Assembly (NCBI GenBank): GCA_003134045.1
Contig: PLAH01000044.1
Span: 44,659-83,910 of the forward strand
Reading direction: 5' to 3'
Source: Gammaproteobacteria bacterium
GTDB taxonomy: Bacteria; Pseudomonadota; Gammaproteobacteria; Steroidobacterales; Steroidobacteraceae
DNA length: 39,252 nt
Shown here: piece by piece, positions 8,429 to 15,909 of the stretch
How positions within the stretch are numbered: the first letter of the stretch is position 1
Layout of the letters: the number at the start of each line of letters is the position of its first letter
The notes under the pieces: generated by a model
The model's input: the letters and a program-made list of their open reading frames with translations, nothing else
Told to the model about the DNA's origin: nothing
Database searches by the model: none
Made by a program: the position numbers and the translations under genes

Positions 8429-9835
8429 CTAACCTTGGCGCCAGCCGCCGCCCAAGGCCGTGAATAAATCGACCAGTGCCTGCAGGTGCGAATATTCCAC
8501 CTGCACCAGCACATCTTGCGCGCTGAACAGCGCGTTTTCCGTATTGAGTACGGTCAGGATGTTGACGATTCCAGCCGACATTTGCGCCTGCGCGAATTCG
8601 TAGGCGCGGCGCGCCTTGGCCACGGCGTCGCGCTGCCGGAGTTCCTGCTCCGCCGTCTGCCGCGTCGCGACCAACGCGCTCTCGACATTGCCGAAGGCGC
8701 TCAACACGGTCTTATGATATGTGCTCAGCAGCTCCGTATAGCGCGCCTTGCTGTAGGCAACTTGCCCGCGCAGCGCGCCGCCGTGAAAGATCGGCTGCGT
8801 GAGGCCGGCGCTCACCGCATAGAAACGATTCGCCGGGCTGATGAGCGAGGTCAGCATGCTGCTTTCGTAGCCGCCCGAAGCGGTCAGTTCGATGCTCGGA
8901 AACAGTGCCGCGCGCGCGACCGCGATGTCGGCGTTGGCGGCGATGAGCTGCTGTTCCGCCTCGGCCACGTCGGGCCTGCGCGCCAGCAACTCCGATGGCA
9001 GGCCTTGCACGATGGGGGGGCTCGACAGCTCCGTCAGCGTGCCGGTCGCAACCCCCACCGACTCGGGCGTTTTGCCGATGAGCACCGCGAGTGCATACAC
9101 CGATTGGCGAAATTGCTGCAGCAGCGGCGGGATTGCGGCATCGAGCAACGCCACGGCAGTCGCCTGCTGGGCCACGTCGAGGCCGGTCGCCGTACCCACG
9201 GTCTGCTCGAGTTGCAAGCCGCGTAGGATTTTCTGGCCGTTCTCGAGGTTCTGTTGCGCCACCTCGATGCGATCCCGCAATTCCAAGGCCTGGAAGTAAG
9301 TCGTGGCCACGCTGCTCACCACGGTGAGTGCGACGGTCTGCTGGTCGTATCGGCTGGCGACCGCGGTGGCGCGGGCGGCGGCGCGCAGCGCGCGGTTCTT
9401 GCCCCAGAAGTCCAGTTCGTAGCTGGCGGTCAGCTGGGGATTGAATACGTTGTAAACCTGCGGCCCCTCGCCGGTGACTTGGGCCCGTTGCCGGGTGGCG
9501 TCCGCGCCGAAGTCCAGCGACGGGAAGAGCGGCGCGCCGGCGATCCTGACCTGTGCGTCGGCCTCTTGCACACGGGCGATGGCGCCGGCCAAATCGTCAT
9601 TGTTGCTTTGCGCCTGCGCGATGAGGTCGTCCAAGCGAGTCGATCCGAAGCCTTGCCACCAGTCGGCGTCCGGCCAGACCGATGCGGCGGCCTTCTCGGT
9701 CGGCGTCTCATGCCAGGTCTCGGGCGGGGCAATATCGGGGCGCTCATAGGCCGGTCCCACGCTGCAAGCCGTCAACGTGGCACAGGTCAGTGCAATCAAG
9801 CCACGCGCATACGGGTGCCATTCCATGGCGGCCAC
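8429..9835 (-). CDS. outer-membrane efflux lipoprotein, NodT/OprM family
   Basis: A 468-residue TolC-like outer-membrane factor, the exit duct of the tripartite pump. The N-terminal signal ends in the lipobox LTAC, so the mature protein should be lipid-anchored at Cys24, followed by SVGPAYERPD, typical of the NodT branch. Two OEP repeats are visible as long helical stretches (about 60-250 and 265-460). The alternative start at the second Met (residue 4) would change little. It is the first gene of the unit; the adaptor ATG follows 8 nt after its stop. A possible promoter and palindrome lie 36-63 bp upstream. Confidence 0.93.
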   Translation of the reverse strand: MAAMEWHPYARGLIALTCATLTACSVGPAYERPDIAPPETWHETPTEKAAASVWPDADWWQGFGSTRLDDLIAQAQSNNDDLAGAIARVQEADAQVRIAGAPLFPSLDFGADATRQRAQVTGEGPQVYNVFNPQLTASYELDFWGKNRALRAAARATAVASRYDQQTVALTVVSSVATTYFQALELRDRIEVAQQNLENGQKILRGLQLEQTVGTATGLDVAQQATAVALLDAAIPPLLQQFRQSVYALAVLIGKTPESVGVATGTLTELSSPPIVQGLPSELLARRPDVAEAEQQLIAANADIAVARAALFPSIELTASGGYESSMLTSLISPANRFYAVSAGLTQPIFHGGALRGQVAYSKARYTELLSTYHKTVLSAFGNVESALVATRQTAEQELRQRDAVAKARRAYEFAQAQMSAGIVNILTVLNTENALFSAQDVLVQVEYSHLQALVDLFTALGGGWRQG

Positions 9836-9869
9836 CCTGAGCCCGGCGCGGTTAACCCCGAATGGTGGA

Positions 9870-9898
9870 ATTGTTACAATCCGTTAATACGCTGCCAA
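9870..9898 (-). promoter_or_regulatory. candidate promoter and operator of the RND efflux unit
   Basis: Reading the minus strand, TTGGCA (9898-9893) and TAACAA (9876-9871) are spaced by 16 bp and could form a sigma-70 promoter ending about 35 bp before the OMF start. The -35 match is good and the -10 match is weak. The -10 box lies inside the palindrome ATTGT-t-ACAAT (9870-9880), and further GTTAA motifs lie at 9851-9855 and 9883-9887. A regulator bound there would cover the promoter. This is pattern inference only. Confidence 0.3.
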
Positions 9899-10060
9899 CC
9901 GCCAAAGTTATGCATGGATTTGCGGCGGAATCGACATCGCCGAGCGGTCGGGCTTCAATCCTCGAGTTTGGTCACCAGGACTTCATCGAGCTGGCCGTCG
10001 CGGTAGCCTCGCTCGACGATCTCGAGCCGCGCATTGCTGCTGAGTACCTTGCTGTACGCA

Positions 10061-11374
10061 CTAGTCCTCGAGAATGCGGCTGTGCCGGCGTGTATCTTTC
10101 ATGGTGAGCGCAATCACGAAGCTGCCGGCCGACAGTACCGAGGCGTAGAGGTAGAAGCCGCTTTCCGCGCCGATCGACTTGCACCAGAGCGCCACGTATT
10201 CCGCGGTGCCGCCGAACAGCGCGTTGGCGAGCGCGTACGGCAGCGCGACTCCCAGCGAACGCACCGTGGTGGGGAAAAGCTCCGCCTTGACCACGGCACT
10301 GATCGACGTATAGGCCGATTCGAACAACACCGCGGCGAATATCAGGAGAAACGCCACGGCCATCGAACGAGTGGCCGCCACCCGCGTCATCACCGGCCAC
10401 GTCACCAGCGCGCCGCCGCCGAACGCGATCAGCAGCATGGCTTTGCGGCCGATCCTGTCCGATAGCCAGCCGCACAACGGCTGCGCCAGCATGAACGCGA
10501 CGAGTGTCGCCGCGCTCAGTTCGGTGGCCTGATCCTTGGAGAATCCCGCGGTGTTGGTCAGGAATTTCTGCATGTAGGTGGTGTAGACGTAGAAGATCAT
10601 CGAACCGCCGGCGGTCAATCCCAGGATCGTCAAAGTCTCGCGGGGATATCGCTTGATGAGCAGGCGCGTGCTGCCGCGCTCGGCGTGGGGCACCTGGGCG
10701 TTGATGAACGATTGCGATTCCTGCATTCGCCGGCGCAGCCAGAATGCGACGATGGCGAGAGCGGCGCCGATCACGAATGGAATTCTCCATCCCCACGAAG
10801 CCATCTGGTCTCGTGACAACGCGTGCTGCAATACGATGAGCACCGCCAGCGCCACCAGCTGGCCGCCGATCAGCGTCACGTAGTTGAAGCTCGACCAGAA
10901 GCCGCGATGCGAGCGCCCGGCCATTTCGCTCATGTACGTCGCACTGGCGCCGTATTCGCCACCCAGCGACACGCCTTGGAAAATGCGGGCGAGCAGCAGG
11001 ATGACGGGCGCCGCGACGCCGATCTGCGCCGCTCCCGGCGTCACGGCAATCACCAGCGAGCCCAAGCACATCATGGCCACGGAAAGAGTCAACGCCGCTT
11101 TGCGTCCGGCGCGGTCGGCGTAGCGTCCCATGATCCACGCGCCCACCGGGCGCGCGAAGAACCCGGCCGCGAATACGGCCGCGGTCTGCAAGAGCTGGGC
11201 AGTTTGGTCGCCATGGGGAAAGAACACGGGGGCGAAGTACAACGCGGCGGCGGAGTAGGTGTACCAGTCGTACCATTCGACCAGATTTCCCGCCGACCCG
11301 CCCAGTATCGCGCCGAGGCGGGTCAGGGTGGGCGTGACCCGGCCGGCGGATGCGCCCGCCGTGGCCGCATTCAC
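10061..11374 (-). CDS. kgtP: MFS metabolite:H+ symporter, alpha-ketoglutarate permease (KgtP)-like
   Basis: A 437-residue twelve-helix transporter of the MHS family within the major facilitator superfamily. Diagnostic stretches are GNLVEWYDWYTY in helix 1, the inter-helix motif GRYADRAGRK, and LLARIFQGVSLGGEYG, all close to Escherichia coli KgtP. The family imports dicarboxylates or related organic acids with protons; 2-oxoglutarate is the best guess from overall resemblance, but proline/betaine, citrate or shikimate carriers share this fold. The start is GTG at 11374 and overlaps the slt stop (GTGA), so its translation is probably coupled to slt. It ends DTRRHSRILED. Confidence 0.87.
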   Translation of the reverse strand: MNAATAGASAGRVTPTLTRLGAILGGSAGNLVEWYDWYTYSAAALYFAPVFFPHGDQTAQLLQTAAVFAAGFFARPVGAWIMGRYADRAGRKAALTLSVAMMCLGSLVIAVTPGAAQIGVAAPVILLLARIFQGVSLGGEYGASATYMSEMAGRSHRGFWSSFNYVTLIGGQLVALAVLIVLQHALSRDQMASWGWRIPFVIGAALAIVAFWLRRRMQESQSFINAQVPHAERGSTRLLIKRYPRETLTILGLTAGGSMIFYVYTTYMQKFLTNTAGFSKDQATELSAATLVAFMLAQPLCGWLSDRIGRKAMLLIAFGGGALVTWPVMTRVAATRSMAVAFLLIFAAVLFESAYTSISAVVKAELFPTTVRSLGVALPYALANALFGGTAEYVALWCKSIGAESGFYLYASVLSAGSFVIALTMKDTRRHSRILED

Positions 11375-13374
11375 TGCGCCGCCGCCGGCGGTTCGACTTG
11401 CGGCAGCAATCCCGACAGGCGCGGCGGCTCCGCATCGCGCATTTTGGCGAAGGCCACTATGTGTTCCAGAATGTGCTGAACATAGCCACGGGTCTCGGTG
11501 TAGGGGATGTTCTCGATCCAGATGTCCGCATCGATGGCGTTGCCGGGCATCCAGCGCGCCACGGCCGCCGGCCCCGCATTGTATGCCGCGAGACTCTGAT
11601 CGAGTTGTCCCTTGTACTTGTCCAGCAGTTCGCGCACGTACAGTGCACCCAGCTGCACCGCGACCGGCGGATCGAACAGACTGCCCTGGCCCGGTGCAGG
11701 CAGATTCCAGCGACGGGCCAGGGCGGTCGCCGTTCCGGGCTGCATCTGCATCAGGCCGCGGGCGTCGGCGCGCGACACGGCGTCCTTGCGAAACAAGCTT
11801 TCCTGGCGCATGACGGCGAATATCCAGTCGCCGGGAACCTGGGTGTCCTTGCTGGCGTCCTGCACGATCGCGGCATAGGGCCGGGGATAGCGCAACGCGA
11901 CGTCATCCCATTCGCCGGCTTGCGCGAGCGTCGCGATGGTTTGCGCATACCATCCCCAACGCGATGCCAGATGCGCCGCCTGAACTTTCAGCGCCGGTTT
12001 CGCGCCGCTGAGCGCCACCGCCCATTCCACGCCCGCGTCGTCCGCCATGTCGCAGTCGAACAGAGCGTGCGCGCGGACCAGGCCCGGTTCGGCGGCGAGC
12101 GTTGCCTGCAGGTCGGCGTCGTCCGGCGTCGGGCGAGTATTCAAGTCATAGGGTCGATCGAGGCGATCGGCGGCGAGGTATCCGTAATAGTCGCGCAAGC
12201 CGGCGATCTCGGCGTAGAGCGGGGCGGCAGCGGCCGGCCCCGCGGTTGCCGCCACCGCGCGTGCGCGCCAGTAGCGCCAGCGCGGCTGGGCGGCAAGGGA
12301 GGGCGACATCTGGCCGATCCACGACGCAGCCTTGGCGAAGTCACCCGCCCACAGCGCCGAACGAACCCGCCACTCCTGCACTTGTCCGTCGCTCGCGTCC
12401 TCGGGCAGTTTGCCAAAGGCTGCAATGGCGCCGGGCGAGCGGCTGTACGCCGCGCCCAGCGCCGCTGAGCGCTGCAACCGAGTCCGCACAGCCGGCGTGA
12501 GATCGCCCCGCTGCAGGAGCTGCGGCAGCAAACTCGAGGCGGCGTTGGTGTCGGTGAAGCTCAGCCGGTTGAACCCGGCCACCAGGGCATCGCCTTCGAC
12601 CGGCGCCCCAGGGTTGAGGGACAGCAGGGCGAGGGCTGCCTTCGGCGCGTCCAGCAACTGGATCCATTGCAGCAAGGCGGCGGAGCGGGGCGCGGGAACA
12701 TCGATCAGGAATTCGCGAGCCAGCCGAGGATTGTCGGCCGCCAACGCCGCCCGCGTGCGCGCCTCCGCCAAATCGGGGGTCAGCAGGCCTTGCGTGCGCA
12801 GCCACGCGAACACCGGGATGCAGGGGTCGGGCTGCTTCTGCGGCAAGCTCCATCGTGCCAGCGCGTCCGCCGCAAGCCCTTGCGTATCGCCGGTCGCGAG
12901 GCGGCCTGCCAAGCGATCGCAAATGAGCAAGGCGTCGGTCGAATCGACCGACCGAGGCAGGAACCAGTCCCAGCGTTTACGGTCCGCGAGGCTCGCCAGC
13001 CAATCGCGGCGCAGGGCGTGCGTCACCGGTTGAGCGCCGTGCAGGCGCAGGAATGCATCGACCGTGTCATCGAGTTCCGCGGTGGGATTGTCCGCTACAT
13101 TGCGGCGCAAACGCGCCGCGACGAGGTAGTCGTGAATGACATACGCCTCAAGCGCCGGAGAATCCGCTGTCTCCGGCAGCCGCTGCCGGACGCGTTGCAT
13201 GGCTGCGATGAACTCTTGGTGGACCGGCGCCGGGGCGAGCGCGGCCTGCAAGGTGGCATCGCTCGGCGGGGCTAGCGCGGGCCGGGGGGCGGGATCGGCC
13301 GGCCGGGCAGGATAGGCGTGCAATAGCAATAGCAGGGGCAACGCAAACGCGTGCCGCGGGACTCGTCTCTTCAT
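11371..13374 (-). CDS. slt: soluble lytic murein transglycosylase (Slt70-like)
   Basis: A periplasmic muramidase that cleaves the MurNAc-GlcNAc bond of peptidoglycan forming 1,6-anhydro products. There is a signal peptide at residues 1-25, a long alpha-superhelical U/L domain (about 30-490) and a C-terminal GEWL-type SLT domain (about 500-640). The catalytic Glu is E525 in MRQESLFR, followed by RGLMQMQPGTA and the sugar-binding AAYNAGP motif. The length of 667 aa matches Slt70. ATG 13374 gives the signal peptide directly. The 3' end overlaps the downstream symporter start by 4 nt. Confidence 0.95.
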   Translation of the reverse strand: MKRRVPRHAFALPLLLLLHAYPARPADPAPRPALAPPSDATLQAALAPAPVHQEFIAAMQRVRQRLPETADSPALEAYVIHDYLVAARLRRNVADNPTAELDDTVDAFLRLHGAQPVTHALRRDWLASLADRKRWDWFLPRSVDSTDALLICDRLAGRLATGDTQGLAADALARWSLPQKQPDPCIPVFAWLRTQGLLTPDLAEARTRAALAADNPRLAREFLIDVPAPRSAALLQWIQLLDAPKAALALLSLNPGAPVEGDALVAGFNRLSFTDTNAASSLLPQLLQRGDLTPAVRTRLQRSAALGAAYSRSPGAIAAFGKLPEDASDGQVQEWRVRSALWAGDFAKAASWIGQMSPSLAAQPRWRYWRARAVAATAGPAAAAPLYAEIAGLRDYYGYLAADRLDRPYDLNTRPTPDDADLQATLAAEPGLVRAHALFDCDMADDAGVEWAVALSGAKPALKVQAAHLASRWGWYAQTIATLAQAGEWDDVALRYPRPYAAIVQDASKDTQVPGDWIFAVMRQESLFRKDAVSRADARGLMQMQPGTATALARRWNLPAPGQGSLFDPPVAVQLGALYVRELLDKYKGQLDQSLAAYNAGPAAVARWMPGNAIDADIWIENIPYTETRGYVQHILEHIVAFAKMRDAEPPRLSGLLPQVEPPAAAQ

Positions 13375-13451
13375 GCCCTATGATAAGCGCTGGCCGGACG
13401 AGCGTCTTGCCGGCGGCCGCGAGGCCAAGCCGTTCCGCCCCCGTTGCCGGC

Positions 13452-13847
13452 CTATGGCTGCCGAGCCAGCCGGGTCGTCTTGGCCGTGGCTTTGGCCGTT
13501 TCGTAGTCCGCCTCGGCCTGGTCCTTGCAGGCCTGCTGCGTATCGGTTGGCAGCGAAAGGCACTTTTCGGCGGCTATCTTGTGATCGCCGTCAGCCTTTG
13601 CCATGGCGACGTCGTAGGATCCCGTCACCTTGGCGTCGATCACTCCTTTGGAACCTGGGCCCATGGTTTTCGCGGCGCTCTTGACGTCCTTGGCGGCCTC
13701 GGCCCGCGCCTCGGCGACTTCGTGCTGTGCCTCTTGCTTGGCCGCATCGATGTCCTCGGCCGACGCGTGCGGCGTCTTTGCCGGGTGGCAGCCGGCGATC
13801 AGCATCAGCATTGCCACGCTGCTCAGACTGGTGGTGGGTAATCGCAT
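13452..13847 (-). CDS. small lipoprotein of unknown function (131 aa)
   Basis: The signal sequence ends in LMLIAGC, so lipidation at Cys20 is expected. The mature part is an Ala/Glu/Asp/Lys-rich, strongly helical, coiled-coil-like stretch (AKQEAQHEVAEARAEAAKDV) with two further cysteines (KCLSLPTDTQQAC) that may form a disulphide. GGAGGTGAGCG directly precedes the ATG at 13847, a strong ribosome site. It stands just upstream of slt in the same orientation, separated by 77 bp. Lpp-like or YgdI-like structural roles are conceivable but not shown. Confidence 0.8.
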   Translation of the reverse strand: MRLPTTSLSSVAMLMLIAGCHPAKTPHASAEDIDAAKQEAQHEVAEARAEAAKDVKSAAKTMGPGSKGVIDAKVTGSYDVAMAKADGDHKIAAEKCLSLPTDTQQACKDQAEADYETAKATAKTTRLARQP

Positions 13848-13867
13848 CGCTCACCTCCGCGTCAAAT

Positions 13868-14133
13868 CTAGGCCGTGGGGCTCGGCTCGTCGCCGGGATC
13901 CGGCGCTACCTCGGAAAATGCCAATTCCTCGCGCGAACCCTGCCGCGACCAATCGCAGCGCAGCACATGACCGTCCGCCGCATAGACGTGGGAGCGGCCG
14001 CGCAGCCCGGAGTCGAAACTTTCTCGTTTGGGCGGCTGGAACCCGCGTCCCCATGCCTGGCGAGAAAATCTTGAATCCGATCCTCGCTGTCGGGTGACGC
14101 GTCGGACGGCGGCGGAGTATGCTGAGTTGCCAT
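13868..14133 (-). pseudogene. probable frameshifted small gene
   Basis: Two frames each look protein-like over only half of this stretch. From ATG 14133 one frame reads MATQHTPPPSDASPDSEDR and continues IQDFLARHGDAG to about 14030, after which it turns into Cys/Arg-rich shadow. A second frame becomes protein-like at RGFQPPKRESFDSGLRGRSH and continues to VLRCDWSRQGSREELAFSE, ending at TAG 13868. Joining them by a single-nucleotide slip near 14025-14035 gives one coherent 87-residue protein. Alternatively the second frame alone, from an ATG at 14176, is the real 102-residue gene. No family is recognised and no clear ribosome site is seen. Confidence 0.35.
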
Positions 14134-14243
14134 GGGATGACAGTAGCGGACTGCAGCATGGATGCCCATCGTCCAAGCCACGGCCTTGAATGTCGGAGAT
14201 CTCCTACCGATGAGGCGTCAGCGGATTCCTGCACGAAAGCGAG

Positions 14244-14272
14244 GCGGTCGCCGGAAGGATTCCGGCGACCGC
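14244..14272 (+). promoter_or_regulatory. perfect 13-bp inverted repeat before the ATP-grasp-like gene
   Basis: GCGGTCGCCGGAA (14244-14256) and its exact reverse complement (14260-14272) are separated by only GGA. The hairpin ends 17 nt before ATG 14290. There is no T run, so it is a poor intrinsic terminator on either strand. In the transcript of the following gene it would sit immediately upstream of the ribosome-binding region and could control translation or protect the mRNA end. Confidence 0.6.
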
Positions 14273-14289
14273 TGTCCCTAAAGTCGCGC

Positions 14290-15255
14290 ATGCAAATTCT
14301 AGAGCTCCATTGCGATCCGTGGCGCGACCACCATTCCGCGGAAACCGCGTACCCCAGCGACGTGCACATACCGATCGACGACCTCGATGCGTTCAGCTTC
14401 AACCCCGATCATCGATGGGTGTACAACAAATTCCTGGTCGCCCAGTCCCAGGGCGTCGAATGCGGGCAGCACGACGTCGAGCCGGCGGGCTACCCCGTGT
14501 TCTGCAAACCGATGATGAATCTGGAGGGCTCGGGGACCAGCACCGGCAGCCACGTGCTCGACAATGTGCGCGATTACCGCGAGTACTGTCGTCCGGGCGA
14601 TTTCTGGATGCGGTTGCTCACCGGCGATCATGTGAGCACGGACTTCGCGGTGGTCAATGGCAAGGTGAGCTGGTGCAGGCACACCCTGGGCCTCCCCGAC
14701 GGCGCCAAGTTCGATTATTGGGTGGTCGAGGAACGAGTCCGTCCGCGGCTCGAAAAGTATTGCGCCGACTGGATCGACGCAAACCTGCCTACCTACGCCG
14801 GCATGGTCAATCTGGAAAGCATCGGCGGCCGGATCATCGGTGCGCACCTGCGCTTCGCCGATCAGTGGCCGGATTTATATGGCCGCAAGTGGCTGGATGC
14901 GCTGATCCGCCTGTATCGGAGCCGTACTTGGGATTTGGTGGATACCGGCCGCGCGGAAGCCTACAGCGTGGTGCTGTTCGGTCCGCACGGTTCGCCCTAC
15001 GCCTATCCTCATCCGGACCTGCTGGCGAGCTGCCGGGCCACCGTAGGCATCAGCAGCATTCATCTGCGGCAGTTCGACGATCAGCCGCTCGTCGCACCGG
15101 CCGCACCGCTATGCGGCGTGCGGCTGGCGGTGATCAACAGCTTCAATCTGGATGTGGGTCTGCGGGTGCGCGCCGCCATCGCGCGGGCTTTCGGCCTGCA
15201 GGACGTGAACAGTGCCAAGACACTTCAGGGCAACCAAAGAACGCAGTCACCGTGA
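14290..15255 (+). CDS. ATP-grasp-like protein of unknown function (321 aa)
   Basis: A soluble protein with no signal peptide. Parts resemble an ATP-grasp fold: YPVFCKPMMNLEGSGT (about residues 70-85) looks like the strand with the nucleotide-binding Lys followed by a flexible loop, and MVNLESIGGRIIGAHLRFADQ (split here as a continuous region about 172-192) looks like the acidic/Asn metal-binding end of the fold. Other conserved-looking blocks are FNPDHRWVYNKFLVAQSQG, TGDHVSTDFAVVNGK and FDYWVVEERV. I have seen similar uncharacterised proteins but know no name or reaction. The start is set at ATG 14290, where the resemblance begins; the frame is open upstream to 14119 but that part looks random. 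Both neighbours are on the opposite strand, so it is probably monocistronic. Confidence 0.75.
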   Translation: MQILELHCDPWRDHHSAETAYPSDVHIPIDDLDAFSFNPDHRWVYNKFLVAQSQGVECGQHDVEPAGYPVFCKPMMNLEGSGTSTGSHVLDNVRDYREYCRPGDFWMRLLTGDHVSTDFAVVNGKVSWCRHTLGLPDGAKFDYWVVEERVRPRLEKYCADWIDANLPTYAGMVNLESIGGRIIGAHLRFADQWPDLYGRKWLDALIRLYRSRTWDLVDTGRAEAYSVVLFGPHGSPYAYPHPDLLASCRATVGISSIHLRQFDDQPLVAPAAPLCGVRLAVINSFNLDVGLRVRAAIARAFGLQDVNSAKTLQGNQRTQSP

Positions 15256-15336
15256 ATCGTATTGACCCCGCTCGGCCGTGTTCGAGCCGATCGACACCAT
15301 GGCGCTGGGATGTCCAGCCGACCGCGGAGCAATCGA

Positions 15337-15909
15337 TCAGCGGCGCAACGTTCCGGCCAAGGTGTCCGCCAGTTCGCTGAGCACCTGACTGTACGCCTTG
15401 GCTACCGCGGCGTAGTCATCGCCGTCGAGCGGCGCCTCGAACGAGTTGCTGCCGATCTGGTCGAGCCCCACGCTCTCATCGACGATGCGCCAATGCGCCT
15501 CGACGCTCACGCGGCGATGTTGCAGCGCCGCCATGCGCACGATGTCGATTTTCATGGTCACGGGCGGTGAGCCGGCTTGGTCGAAGCCTCGATCGCCGAT
15601 CAGCACGTCGGCGCGGCGCTTCTCGATGTCGCGAGCCAGGGTCTGCGAGACTTGATCCGACAGCGGCAGTGCCCAGCGCTCGTGGTCGAGCACCATGATG
15701 CCGGTGTCGGAGGTGTTGACGACCATTTCCGAGCGGTCGACGAGCGCCGGCACGCTGACGCTGAGCAGTGCGTGCACGGTGGGCGTCGACGCACCTGCGC
15801 GCGCTCCTTCCGGCAGCGTCTCGAGCGTATAGAAGCGATCGCGTTCGCTGGTGCATGCTGCCAGAAGCAGGCAGGCGCACGCGCCGGCGGTGCGGAGATA
15901 GGGTTTCAA
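15337..15909 (-). CDS. pqiC: PqiC/YmbA-type outer-membrane lipoprotein
   Basis: A 190-residue lipoprotein with the lipobox LLLAAC (Cys19). The mature part begins SERDRFYTLETLPEG; family members share the FYTL motif and an ABC-transporter auxiliary fold. Known role: PqiC sits in the outer membrane and forms a complex with the PqiB tunnel that bridges the periplasm for lipid transport. It overlaps the 3' end of pqiB by 4 nt, and the order pqiA-pqiB-pqiC is the classic one. Confidence 0.9.
   Translation of the reverse strand: MKPYLRTAGACACLLLAACTSERDRFYTLETLPEGARAGASTPTVHALLSVSVPALVDRSEMVVNTSDTGIMVLDHERWALPLSDQVSQTLARDIEKRRADVLIGDRGFDQAGSPPVTMKIDIVRMAALQHRRVSVEAHWRIVDESVGLDQIGSNSFEAPLDGDDYAAVAKAYSQVLSELADTLAGTLRR

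Noticed and set aside
9862..10107. An 81-codon plus-strand frame between the efflux and symporter genes
   Set aside because: No ribosome site, overlaps the 3' end of the symporter gene and reads antisense to a more protein-like minus-strand tail.
14244..14272. The perfect hairpin as an intrinsic terminator
   Set aside because: No run of T follows on either strand, and it is placed directly before a start codon and not behind a gene on that strand.
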